Assembly: GCF_905220705.1 (NCBI RefSeq)
Contig: NZ_CAJNAT010000039.1
Location: forward strand, 1-59,716
DNA from: Paraburkholderia domus
GTDB taxonomy: Bacteria; Pseudomonadota; Gammaproteobacteria; Burkholderiales; Burkholderiaceae
Direction of reading: 5' to 3'
DNA length: 59,716 nt
Shown here one piece after another: positions 52,362 to 59,716 of the stretch (its first letter is position 1; every line of letters starts with the position of its first letter). The notes under the pieces were generated by a model. That model was not told the DNA's origin. It made no database searches and was given only the letters and a program-made list of their open reading frames with translations. Both the position numbers and the translations under genes were made by a program.

Positions 52362-52705
52362 TTAGCGCACCTTTGCGACGGCTTGGCGGCGCTTCAACGG
52401 TCCGATCAGTGCTGCGGGGAGTGTCGAGATCAGCGTATGCATCGTGAAATCGAGGTCGTCGAGCGCAATATCGAGTTGCACGCGCACTTCTTCGCGCACG
52501 GCCTCCGTGCTGACCACGTACACGCCGAGCGGTGAATGAAGCAGTGTGCGGAGCTGGGTGCCAGGAAGGTCGTGCGAGGGGGGGGGGGCAGGGTCACCTG
52601 CAAGCGGGCGCGGGCCGCGCGGAAGGGAATGACATTGTTGCGTTGAACCGGCGGCGCGCTGAGCGGCTGCGTGTCGAAGCTGTCGATTGATTGCGTGAGA
52701 GCCAT
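52362..52705 (-). CDS. Unknown small protein interrupted at an 11-G tract (phase-variable or frameshifted)
   Basis: The N-terminal frame from ATG 52705 (MALTQSIDSFDTQPLSAPPV, NVIPFRAARARLQVTLPPP) and the C-terminal frame (LPGTQLRTLLHSPLGVYVVS, VREEVRVQLDIALDDLDFTM) are in different phases and meet at a run of 11 G (52578-52588). Nine or twelve bases would give one product of about 114 residues. The C-terminal frame alone stays open upstream to 52730 with an unrelated start. Either the tract is a slippage switch, a fixed mutation, or a read error. Family unknown. It is immediately upstream of the DapA-like gene. The 300 bp to 53005 hold only a terminator. Confidence 0.65.
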
Positions 52706-52903
52706 GTGTTGTGGCGTTCGTTGACGCCATGGTTGATCAAGACAGTTCGAGATTAGACGTCTACGGGTAAACGCAGTGCAAAAATTGGGGTGTCCGTTGA
52801 AAAAAACAGGCGGGTTCGAGGAGTCGCTCGAATTGAGCCATGGTGCATGGGGCTGGCAAATATACTTAGCATGAGCTTCAACCAGGTTCATGCGACGCGC
52901 CCA

Positions 52904-52931
52904 TAAAAAAAGGCGAGTCGCGAGACTCGCC
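52904..52931 (-). terminator. Terminator of the Ala/Lys/Thr-rich exported protein gene
   Basis: GGCGAGTC (52912-52919), loop GCGA, GACTCGCC (52924-52931), with A7 to the left, which is the T-run for minus-strand transcription. Confidence 0.92.
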
Positions 52932-53005
52932 CTCCCTGAACGGCAGTGTTCGGCTTCGATTAACTACGCATGCGTGGCCGATGCGTGCCGAAAACCGATC
53001 ACGTG

Positions 53006-53377
53006 TTATTGCGTCTTGGTCGTGTCGGTCTTTGCGCCGTCGGCTTTTGCCGGGGCATTGCTGGCCTCTTTCGCGCTCTCCGTCTTTGTCTTGCTTGCGC
53101 TTGTGTCGACAGCGGTCTTCTTGGTGGCTTTATGCGCCTTTGCCGTGTGGCTGGCGGAAATCTTTTTCACATGCGCTTTCGTAGCGGCCTTGGTCGGCGC
53201 TTTTGTCGTCGCCGCGCCGTTGTCGGCCGCGCCGGTTTGCACGGCGGTGCTCGCCTTCAGATTCGCTTGACCGGCGGGTTGCGTTTGCGCGGGTTGCGCG
53301 GCCGCCGGTGCTGCGGTTTGTGCGAAAGCGGTCGACACGACGAGAGCGGAAGCGAGAGCAGCGAAAAGCGTCTTCAT
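53006..53377 (-). CDS. Exported Ala/Lys/Thr-rich low-complexity protein
   Basis: 123 residues. MKTLFAALASALVVSTAFAQ is a clear Sec signal. The mature part of about 104 residues is almost wholly Ala, Lys, Thr, Ser and Gln (KAPTKAATKAHVKKISASHT), predicted disordered and basic. Proteins of this kind are seen in Burkholderiales without known function. The ATG is preceded by AGGAG (GGAGTTAC), and a strong terminator follows, so it is monocistronic. Paired inverted repeats upstream suggest regulation. Confidence 0.85.
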   Translation of the reverse strand: MKTLFAALASALVVSTAFAQTAAPAAAQPAQTQPAGQANLKASTAVQTGAADNGAATTKAPTKAATKAHVKKISASHTAKAHKATKKTAVDTSASKTKTESAKEASNAPAKADGAKTDTTKTQ

Positions 53378-53390
53378 GATGTAACTCCTG

Positions 53391-53457
53391 GTTAAACCGG
53401 TTGTTCTTTGTGTCGCGGCTGAAATGTTTCAGCGCTGCCGGTTTAACGTTGGCCGGA
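53391..53457. promoter_or_regulatory. Nested inverted repeats upstream of the exported low-complexity protein gene
   Basis: GTTAAACCGG (53391-53400) and CCGGTTTAAC (53448-53457) form an outer 10-bp inverted repeat. Between them CTGAAATGTTTCAG (53419-53432) is a 14-bp palindrome with six-base arms. Possible operators; the binding factor is unknown. Confidence 0.4.
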
Positions 53458-53573
53458 GGACAGCAGTTGACGATGCTCTGGTGACAAAACGTAACGGCGG
53501 ATACATATTGCCGTGCGCCGTTCAGCCGCCGCCACTGGCGCCGAGCTGAAGCGGCACAATCGTAAAAGCAGGA

Positions 53574-54971
53574 TCAACGGGTATTGCCGAGTACCTTCTG
53601 TGCAGTTGCATCGACGGCCTGCCGCATCTTGTCGACCAATTCGTCGATCTGCGCATGGTCGATCACCAGCGGCGGGGCGACGATCAGCCGGCCGTTCGTC
53701 GAGCGCACGATGGCGCCCAGTTCGAAGCCGACCGTCCGGCTATGCCACGTCAACTCGGCTTCGTCGCTAAAGCGCTCACGCGTGGCCTTGTTCTTCGCGA
53801 ACTGTATCGCGGCCACCGCGCCCACGCCCTGAATCTCGCCGATCAACGGGTGATCGGCGAAGGCGTCACGCAATGCCTTCTGCAGATACGGACCCGTATC
53901 GTTCTTGGTGCGCTCGACAAGACGGTCTTTCACGAGGACATCGAGATTGGCCAACGCGACCGCCGCCGCGACCGGGTGACCGGAGTAGGTCAGTCCGTGT
54001 GCGTAGACACCGCCTTTTTCGACCAGGGCCTCGCCGATCTGCCGGCTCATCACCAGACCGCCCATCGGCACGTAACCCGACGTCAGACCCTTCGCAATAC
54101 AGATCAGATCCGGCTCGAAGCCGAAATGCCGATGCGCGAACCACTCGCCGGTTCGCCCGAAACCGCCAATCACTTCGTCCGCGCACAACAGCACGTCGTA
54201 CTGACTGCAAATGCGCTGGATCTCCTGCCAGTAGCCGTCTGGCGGGAAGATCATGCCGCCCGCCCCCTGAAATGGCTCGGCGACAAAGGCACCGACCCGG
54301 TCCGCGCCCAGTTCGAGAATCTTCTTTTCGAGCGACAACGCGGCCTGCTTGCCGAATGCTTCGGGGCTCAGATCGCCACCGTTCGCGTACCAGTAGGGTT
54401 CGTCGACGTGCGTCACATTCGGAATCGGAAGGTCGCCCATTTCATGCATGAAGCCCATGCCACCCAGCGACGCGCTGCCGACGGTCGATCCGTGATAGCC
54501 ATTGATTCGCCCGATCAATACCTTTTTGCTAGGTTTGCCCATGATGTCCCAGTACCGCCGGACGGTACGAATGAGTACTTCATTCGCTTCGGAGCCGGAG
54601 TTCGTGTACACGACATGACTAAACCGATCGCCCAGCAGCGAGAACAGTCGTTCCGACAATTCAATCACTGCGGGGTGCGTGGTGTGAAAGAACATGTTGT
54701 AGTACGACAGTTCCTTCATCTGCTGTGACGCTGCATCGATCAGTTCCTGACGACCATAACCGACGTTGGTGCACCAGAGGCCAGACATGCCGTCGATGTA
54801 ACGGTTTCCGTCGTTATCCCAGAGATAGACACCCTCGCCTCGAACCATCACGCGCGGCCCTTCGTTGTTCAGCGCTTTCTGATCGACGAAGGCATGCAGG
54901 TGATGGGCAGCATCGCTTTGTTGGTAATCGCGGGTGGCGCGGTGCGGGAAGTTAGGAGCATTCATGTTCAA
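53574..54971 (-). CDS. spuC: Putrescine:pyruvate-type class III aminotransferase
   Basis: 465 residues, PLP enzyme. FVDQKALNNEGPRVMVRGEG, LWCTNVGYGRQELIDAASQQ, VYTNSGSEANEVLIRTVRRY, LLCADEVIGGFGRTGEWFAH and the Schiff-base Lys in LICIAKGLTSGYVPMGG are those of class III omega-aminotransferases. The SpuC-like start and its neighbours (aldehyde dehydrogenase, gamma-glutamylputrescine synthetase, polyamine-binding protein) favour putrescine or another polyamine as amino donor. It ends the two-gene operon with the aldehyde dehydrogenase. Substrate is inferred. Confidence 0.9.
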   Translation of the reverse strand: MNMNAPNFPHRATRDYQQSDAAHHLHAFVDQKALNNEGPRVMVRGEGVYLWDNDGNRYIDGMSGLWCTNVGYGRQELIDAASQQMKELSYYNMFFHTTHPAVIELSERLFSLLGDRFSHVVYTNSGSEANEVLIRTVRRYWDIMGKPSKKVLIGRINGYHGSTVGSASLGGMGFMHEMGDLPIPNVTHVDEPYWYANGGDLSPEAFGKQAALSLEKKILELGADRVGAFVAEPFQGAGGMIFPPDGYWQEIQRICSQYDVLLCADEVIGGFGRTGEWFAHRHFGFEPDLICIAKGLTSGYVPMGGLVMSRQIGEALVEKGGVYAHGLTYSGHPVAAAVALANLDVLVKDRLVERTKNDTGPYLQKALRDAFADHPLIGEIQGVGAVAAIQFAKNKATRERFSDEAELTWHSRTVGFELGAIVRSTNGRLIVAPPLVIDHAQIDELVDKMRQAVDATAQKVLGNTR

Positions 54972-55001
54972 GGTTCCAGTTGTGTAACGTGTAACGCCGG
55001 A

Positions 55002-56507
55002 TCAGTAGCTGATCCACGTCGTCTTAAGCCCGGTGTATTTGTCGAGCGCATGCAACGACAGATCGCGGCCGAATCCCGACTGACGGAAACCGCCAAACGG
55101 GGTTTGCGCGCTGAGTGCGTCGACGGTGTTGACGGAAACCGTGCCGGCGCGCAAGCGCGACGCGACGCGATGTGCGCGTGACAGGCCGCCCGTCCAGACC
55201 GACGCGGCGAGTCCATAAATCGAATCGTTGGCGAGTTCGATCGCCTCGTCCTCGGTGTCGAATTTGAGCACCGACAGGACCGGACCAAAAATTTCCTCGC
55301 GCGCAATCGGATCGCTTGCGTTCACATCGACAAAGATGGTCGGCTCGATGAAATACCCTTTGCCATCGACAAGCCGTGTTCCGCCGCCGGTCGCCAGCGT
55401 CGAGGTCGTGCGCCCGCGCGCGATCCATTCTTTTACCCGCTCAAACTGAGAGCGGTCGACGATTGCGCCCATGCCGCTGGCAGGATCAAGCGGGTCGCCC
55501 GGCATGAAGTCGCGCGAATGGGCGATCAGGCGATCGACAAATTCATCATGGATCGAGCGATGTACCAGCAGTCGTGAATTAGCCGAGCACACTTCGCCCT
55601 GATTGAAGAAGATGCCGAAGCACGCTTTGCGGGCCGCAAGATCGAGATCGTCCGCGTCTTCGAAAACCAGATTCGGACTCTTGCCGCCGCATTCGAGCCA
55701 GACCTGCTTCATATTGGATTGCGCGGCGTACTCGAGAAATTTCTTGCCGACGGACGTCGACCCCGTAAATGCCAGGACGTCGACGTCCGGATGCAATCCG
55801 AGCGCGCGTCCTGCTGTCTCTCCGAACCCGGGTACGACGTTCAGCACACCCGGGGGCAGTCCCGCCTCAAGCGCGAGTTCGGCAAGACGCAGGGCAGACA
55901 GCGGCGATTGCTCCGCGGGCTTCAGCACGACGCTATTGCCTGCCGCAAGTGCAGGGGCGATTTTCCAGGCCACCATATCGAGCGGAAAATTCCACGGCAC
56001 GACTGCGCCAACCACACCGAGCGGCTCGCGCGTGACAACAGCGAGATTGCCCGGATCGGTCGACGCGACCTCGCCGTTCACTTTATCTATCGCTTCGCCA
56101 TACCAGCAGAACAGGCTGCTTGCAGCCGGCACGTCGATGTCGAAGGCGTCGGCCACGCGTTTGCCCATATTGAGCGAGTCGAGCAAGGCGAGCTCTGCGC
56201 CGTGGGACGCAATCAATGCACCTAACCGGCACAGGACGCGCTTGCGTTCCGCCGGCGGACAACGCGACCAATGCCCCGCATTGAACGAAGCACGGGCGGC
56301 ACGAACGGCGTCGTTCACATCGGCAACGTCACAAGAGGCGACGTTGGCAATCACCGCCTCAGTCGCCGGATTAATCGCCTGAAAGGTCTTGCCGTTCTGA
56401 GCGTCCGTGAAGCGACCGTCGATGTGTGCCTGTGCGCGCGGGCGAACGTCTGCGGCCAGTCGCCGCCATTCCATATGGTTGCGGATATCAGCTGAAGAAT
56501 GACTCAA
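55002..56507 (-). CDS. puuC: Aldehyde dehydrogenase of putrescine catabolism (PuuC-like)
   Basis: 501 residues. ALDH signatures: VVGAVVPWNFPLDMVAWKIA, TGSTSVGKKFLEYAAQSNMK, the general base in LECGGKSPNLVF and the catalytic Cys in FFNQGEVCSANSR. The C-terminal TPFGGFRQSGFGRDLSLHAL DKYTGLKTTW matches PuuC enzymes, which oxidise gamma-glutamyl-gamma-aminobutyraldehyde or 4-aminobutyraldehyde. It lies upstream of the aminotransferase (30 bp) and is divergent from the glutamine synthetase-like gene; a 452-bp spacer holds the control region. Confidence 0.92.
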   Translation of the reverse strand: MSHSSADIRNHMEWRRLAADVRPRAQAHIDGRFTDAQNGKTFQAINPATEAVIANVASCDVADVNDAVRAARASFNAGHWSRCPPAERKRVLCRLGALIASHGAELALLDSLNMGKRVADAFDIDVPAASSLFCWYGEAIDKVNGEVASTDPGNLAVVTREPLGVVGAVVPWNFPLDMVAWKIAPALAAGNSVVLKPAEQSPLSALRLAELALEAGLPPGVLNVVPGFGETAGRALGLHPDVDVLAFTGSTSVGKKFLEYAAQSNMKQVWLECGGKSPNLVFEDADDLDLAARKACFGIFFNQGEVCSANSRLLVHRSIHDEFVDRLIAHSRDFMPGDPLDPASGMGAIVDRSQFERVKEWIARGRTTSTLATGGGTRLVDGKGYFIEPTIFVDVNASDPIAREEIFGPVLSVLKFDTEDEAIELANDSIYGLAASVWTGGLSRAHRVASRLRAGTVSVNTVDALSAQTPFGGFRQSGFGRDLSLHALDKYTGLKTTWISY

Positions 56508-56530
56508 GGAATAACTCCGGTCTGGCGATG

Positions 56531-56546
56531 GGCAGGTCTACCTGCC
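56531..56546. promoter_or_regulatory. Candidate operator in the putrescine divergent region
   Basis: GGCAGGT CT ACCTGCC is a 16-bp inverted repeat 24 bp upstream of the puuC-like start. AGGCAGGA recurs near 56742. The rest of 56508-56959 is AT-richer than its flanks and holds no gene. Confidence 0.45.
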
Positions 56547-56959
56547 TATCTCGTGTATCAATGGTCGAGACAGCTACTGCTCTAGCGCCCTACTGTCGAT
56601 TAACAAAAAGGGACGGGAAAGAACAAATTTGCTCTTCATTGCATCTGTTTTTCCTATTCATTTTCGGAGTTGCATTTCTTTCTGGCCTCTTTCGAGGATT
56701 CGTTGCTCGAATGCCGGAACAGATTGTGAACACCCTTTAATAGGCAGGAAGCAGCGAGACGATTTTGCATCTAAAAAAACTATCCATAAGGTAGGAAAAC
56801 TATTTTTATTCAATAAATACGCGATGCTACGCTCCATCCGTCGTTTGCCGCAGGTCTCTTGCATCTGGAGGGGCTGCGGTAGCAGGAACGGCATGTTGCA
56901 AGAGCCGCGCGCACAGAGGACGTTGTGCGTAGCGTCGATAGATGGACGGATAAAGAGCC

Positions 56960-58294
56960 ATGAACGAAATCGACGAATTCCTGAAGAAGAACCGCGTCAC
57001 CGAAATCGAAGCGATCATTCCGGATATGGCCGGGATCGCACGCGGCAAGATCATTCCGCGCAGCAAGTTCGAATCCGGCGAGTCCATGCGCTTGCCGCAG
57101 GCGGTGATGATCCAGACCGTCACAGGCGACTATCCGGAAGACGGCACGCTCACCGGCGTCACCGACCCGGACATGGTGTGCGTTCCTGACGCCAGCACCA
57201 TCCGCATGATTCCATGGGCCGTCGATCCGACCGCCCAGGTGATCCACGACTGCGTTCACTTCGACGGCACCCCCGTCGCGATCTCGCCGCGCCGTGTGCT
57301 GCGCCGCGTGCTCGAACTCTACAAGGCCAAAGGCTGGAAGCCGGTCATCGCGCCCGAGCTCGAGTTCTATCTGGTCGACATGAACAAGGACCCCGATCTG
57401 CCGCTGCAACCGCCGATCGGCCGTACGGGCCGTCCGGAAACGGGCCGTCAGGCGTATTCGATCGAAGCCGTGAACGAATTCGATCCGCTGTTCGAAGACA
57501 TCTATGAATACTGCGAAGTGCAGGAACTGGAAGTCGACACGCTGATTCACGAAGTCGGCGCCGCGCAGATGGAAATCAACTTCATGCACGGCGATCCGCT
57601 GAAGCTCGCCGACAGCGTGTTCCTGTTCAAGCGCACGGTGCGTGAAGCCGCGCTGCGCCACAAGATGTACGCGACCTTCATGGCCAAGCCGATGGAAGGC
57701 GAACCGGGCTCGGCGATGCACATGCACCAGAGCCTGGTGGACGAAGAAACCGGCCAGAACCTGTTCACCGGTCCGGACGGCAAGCCCACGTCGATGTTCA
57801 CCGGCTATATCGCGGGCCTGCAGAAATACACGCCGGCACTGATGCCTATCTTCGCGCCGTACATCAACTCGTATCGCCGCCTGTCGCGCTTCATGGCTGC
57901 GCCGATCAATGTGGCATGGGGTTACGACAACCGTACGGTGGGCTTCCGGATTCCGCATTCGGGCCCGGCTGCGCGCCGCATCGAGAACCGCATTCCGGGT
58001 GTCGACTGCAATCCGTATCTCGCGATCGCAGCGACGCTGGCCGCCGGCTATCTCGGCATGACGCAAAAGCTGGAACCGACCGAGCCGCTGCTCAGCGACG
58101 GTTACGAACTGCCCTACCAGTTGCCGCGCAATCTGGAAGAAGGGCTGACGCTGATGGGCGCATGCGAACCGATGGCCGAGATTCTCGGCGAGAAATTCGT
58201 CAAGGCCTACCTCGCACTGAAAGAAACCGAATACGAAGCGTTTTTCCGCGTGATCAGCTCGTGGGAACGCCGGCATTTGCTGCTGCACGTTTAA
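56960..58294 (+). CDS. puuA: Gamma-glutamylputrescine synthetase (glutamine synthetase family)
   Basis: 444 residues. The GS-type N-terminus EIEAIIPDMAGIARGKIIPR is followed by the catalytic barrel: APELEFYLVDMN, GAAQMEINFMHGDPLKLADS, PGSAMHMHQSLVDEETGQNL, and WGYDNRTVGFRIPHSGPAAR RIENRIPG. No adenylylation-loop Tyr signature is evident. Such proteins ligate glutamate to putrescine with ATP. It is divergent from puuC and spuC and precedes a polyamine-binding protein gene by 97 bp. Confidence 0.92.
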   Translation: MNEIDEFLKKNRVTEIEAIIPDMAGIARGKIIPRSKFESGESMRLPQAVMIQTVTGDYPEDGTLTGVTDPDMVCVPDASTIRMIPWAVDPTAQVIHDCVHFDGTPVAISPRRVLRRVLELYKAKGWKPVIAPELEFYLVDMNKDPDLPLQPPIGRTGRPETGRQAYSIEAVNEFDPLFEDIYEYCEVQELEVDTLIHEVGAAQMEINFMHGDPLKLADSVFLFKRTVREAALRHKMYATFMAKPMEGEPGSAMHMHQSLVDEETGQNLFTGPDGKPTSMFTGYIAGLQKYTPALMPIFAPYINSYRRLSRFMAAPINVAWGYDNRTVGFRIPHSGPAARRIENRIPGVDCNPYLAIAATLAAGYLGMTQKLEPTEPLLSDGYELPYQLPRNLEEGLTLMGACEPMAEILGEKFVKAYLALKETEYEAFFRVISSWERRHLLLHV

Positions 58295-58391
58295 GGCCAC
58301 GCCACAACCAGGCCTTTCTCAACGCCAATTTCGTCCGGCAAGAGCACCGACAGACGCTCGCACCGGCTTCTTTACTTACTAGGGGAACATC

Positions 58392-59525
58392 ATGAGCGCT
58401 TGTCATTCTCGACGTCATCTTCGCCATGCGGCCGCGGGGGCCGCGCTACTCGCCTTCACCAGCCTCTGTGCGTTGTCAGTCACACCGGCGCTAGCGGCCG
58501 ACACGGAACTGAATGTGTACAACTGGTCGGACTATATCGGCAAGGACACGATTCCGAACTTCGAAAAGCAGAGCGGCATCCACGTGAAGTACGACAACTA
58601 CGACAGCGACGACACATTGCAGGCCAAGCTGCTGGCTGGCAGTTCCGGCTATGACATCGTCGTACCGACGTCGAACTATATGGCCAAGCAGATTCAGGCC
58701 GGCGTGTATCAGAAGCTCGACAGGACGAAAGTCCCCAATCTCGCCAACCTGGATCCCACGTTGATGAAGATCATCAGTGAGGCTGATCCGGGTAACCAGT
58801 ACGGTGCGCCTTATGCGTACGGCACCGACGGCATCGGCTACAACGTGCAGGCAGTCCAGAAGGCCCTGGGTGCGGATGCGCCCGTTGACAGCTGGGCACT
58901 GGTGCTTGACCCGGCGTACATCTCCAAGTTGAAGAGTTGCGGTGTGTCGTTCCTCGATCAGCCCGTCGACGTGTTCGCCGCCACGCTGCAATACCTGCAC
59001 AAGGATCCGAACAGCACAAATCCGGGCGACTACCAGGCCGCCTTCGAAGTGCTGAAGAAAGTCCGTCCGTACATCACACAGTTCAACTCGTCGGGCTACA
59101 TCAACGACCTGGCGAACAACGACATTTGCGTCACGCTCGGCTGGTCGGGCGACGTCGGCATCGCACACCGCCGTGCGGAGGAAGCCAAGCGTTCATACAA
59201 CATCAAGTTCAACAACGTGAAGGAAGGTGGCCTGGTGTGGTTCGACGTGATGGTGATCCCGAAGGATGCACCGCACCCTGAAGCGGCGCTCGCGTGGATC
59301 AATTACATCGAAGACCCGAAAGCCAATGCGGCCATTACCAACGAGGTTTTCTATCCGACCGCCAATGTCCCCGCCCGCCAGTTCGTCACACCGGCCGTCT
59401 TGCATGACCAGGGTGTGTACCCGCCGGAGGACGTGCTGAAGAAGATGACCCTGTTGAAGCCCTTGCCGACTGACATCCTTCGGCTTGAAAACCGCCTCTG
59501 GGCCCAGCTTAAAACAGGACATTAA
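58392..59525 (+). CDS. potF: Polyamine ABC transporter periplasmic binding protein
   Basis: 377 residues. Signal peptide to about residue 35 (LLAFTSLCALSVTPALAADT). The mature protein starts ELNVYNWSDYIGKDTIPNFE, a PotF/SpuD hallmark, followed by YDIVVPTSNYMAKQIQAGVY, YGTDGIGYNVQAVQKALGA and VKEGGLVWFDVMVIPKDAPH. It would capture putrescine or spermidine for import; the permease and ATPase genes are probably to the right of the window. The adjacent puuA supports a putrescine role. Confidence 0.92.
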   Translation: MSACHSRRHLRHAAAGAALLAFTSLCALSVTPALAADTELNVYNWSDYIGKDTIPNFEKQSGIHVKYDNYDSDDTLQAKLLAGSSGYDIVVPTSNYMAKQIQAGVYQKLDRTKVPNLANLDPTLMKIISEADPGNQYGAPYAYGTDGIGYNVQAVQKALGADAPVDSWALVLDPAYISKLKSCGVSFLDQPVDVFAATLQYLHKDPNSTNPGDYQAAFEVLKKVRPYITQFNSSGYINDLANNDICVTLGWSGDVGIAHRRAEEAKRSYNIKFNNVKEGGLVWFDVMVIPKDAPHPEAALAWINYIEDPKANAAITNEVFYPTANVPARQFVTPAVLHDQGVYPPEDVLKKMTLLKPLPTDILRLENRLWAQLKTGH

Positions 59526-59716
59526 ATAGGTATTCACGGCAGACAAGCTCATCGATAGCTTCGTAGCAGGGGTCGCTTGACTCCTGTCCGCCTGAAATAA
59601 GCAGCACGGTAGTCAGCCTGCGCGCATTAAAAGTCCCACCCGCGCGCAGTCCCATGTTTTCCGATCGCAGCGCATTTGCGAGCCGCTTTCCGCGCCTCGT
59701 ATGGAGACACTTGCGC
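59526..59716. other. Right edge, no gene seen
   Basis: These 191 bases hold no credible start or long frame and no clear terminator. The next gene of the polyamine cluster presumably begins beyond the window. Confidence 0.4.

Noticed and set aside
58771..58790. Iteron-like sequence in the polyamine-binding protein gene
   Set aside because: Only GTGAGG and CCGGG match loosely, the start of the motif fails, and the codons are ordinary for the encoded residues.

Overview
The window looks like the origin-proximal part of the secondary chromosome (chromosome 2 type replicon) of a Paraburkholderia/Burkholderia. The evidence is GC-rich beta-proteobacterial coding, a Rep_3-type initiator gene next to a long iteron array, a parA-parB pair with TTTATGCGCATAAA-type parS sites, a KfrA-like protein, and a long hopanoid locus. 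No rRNA, tRNA or CRISPR array was seen.

Layout. (1) 1-1768 holds no convincing complete gene. It starts with the tail of an unidentified reading frame and is dense in degenerate iteron-like motifs, many head-to-head, with a 149-bp tandem duplication and copies of a GTCGCAACTTTATTGTCC motif. (2) 1769-7550: an outer-membrane barrel protein, an NTF2-like protein with a TetR regulator, a YceI lipoprotein, and kbl-tdh (threonine catabolism) with a divergent XRE-cupin regulator. (3) 7623-16442 is the replication and partition region: an SOS-boxed small gene, a tyrosine-recombinase-like gene with altered catalytic residues, a KfrA-like coiled-coil protein, an AT-richer zone, about 16 iterons, the initiator gene, parB, parA and four parS sites, with a (GGCAC)16 tract and a 13-bp hairpin between two parS sites. 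(4) 16601-29714: arsC-like, an orphan sulfonate-binding protein, a GntP permease, an ECF sigma/zinc anti-sigma pair facing a tiny secreted-peptide gene, two small unknown genes, a cluster of three DnaA boxes, an FMN reductase, a YflT-like stress protein, a hybrid histidine kinase, and a CheY-CheC-diguanylate cyclase operon. (5) 29966-46123 is the hopanoid locus: hpnD, hpnE, shc, hpnG, mlaA, hpnN, hpnM, hpnH, ispH, hpnC, hpnB, hpnA. It covers squalene synthesis, cyclisation, side-chain addition and export. (6) 46286-52705: acylphosphatase, EgtD-like methyltransferase, RarD-like transporter, Mpo1-like protein, Crp/Fnr regulator, lytic transglycosylase, DapA-like lyase, and a small gene interrupted at an 11-G tract. 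(7) 53006-59525: an Ala/Lys/Thr-rich exported protein and putrescine catabolism genes (aminotransferase, aldehyde dehydrogenase, gamma-glutamylputrescine synthetase, polyamine-binding protein).

The most notable observations are these: a 20-bp sequence inside hpnD matches an origin iteron at 18 of 20 positions and is spelled with unusual codons; the left 1.3 kb looks like a decayed second iteron field; three DnaA boxes lie about 10 kb from the initiator gene; and a G11 tract splits a small gene into two frames. All functional calls rest on reading the sequence and on family knowledge; no database search was run.
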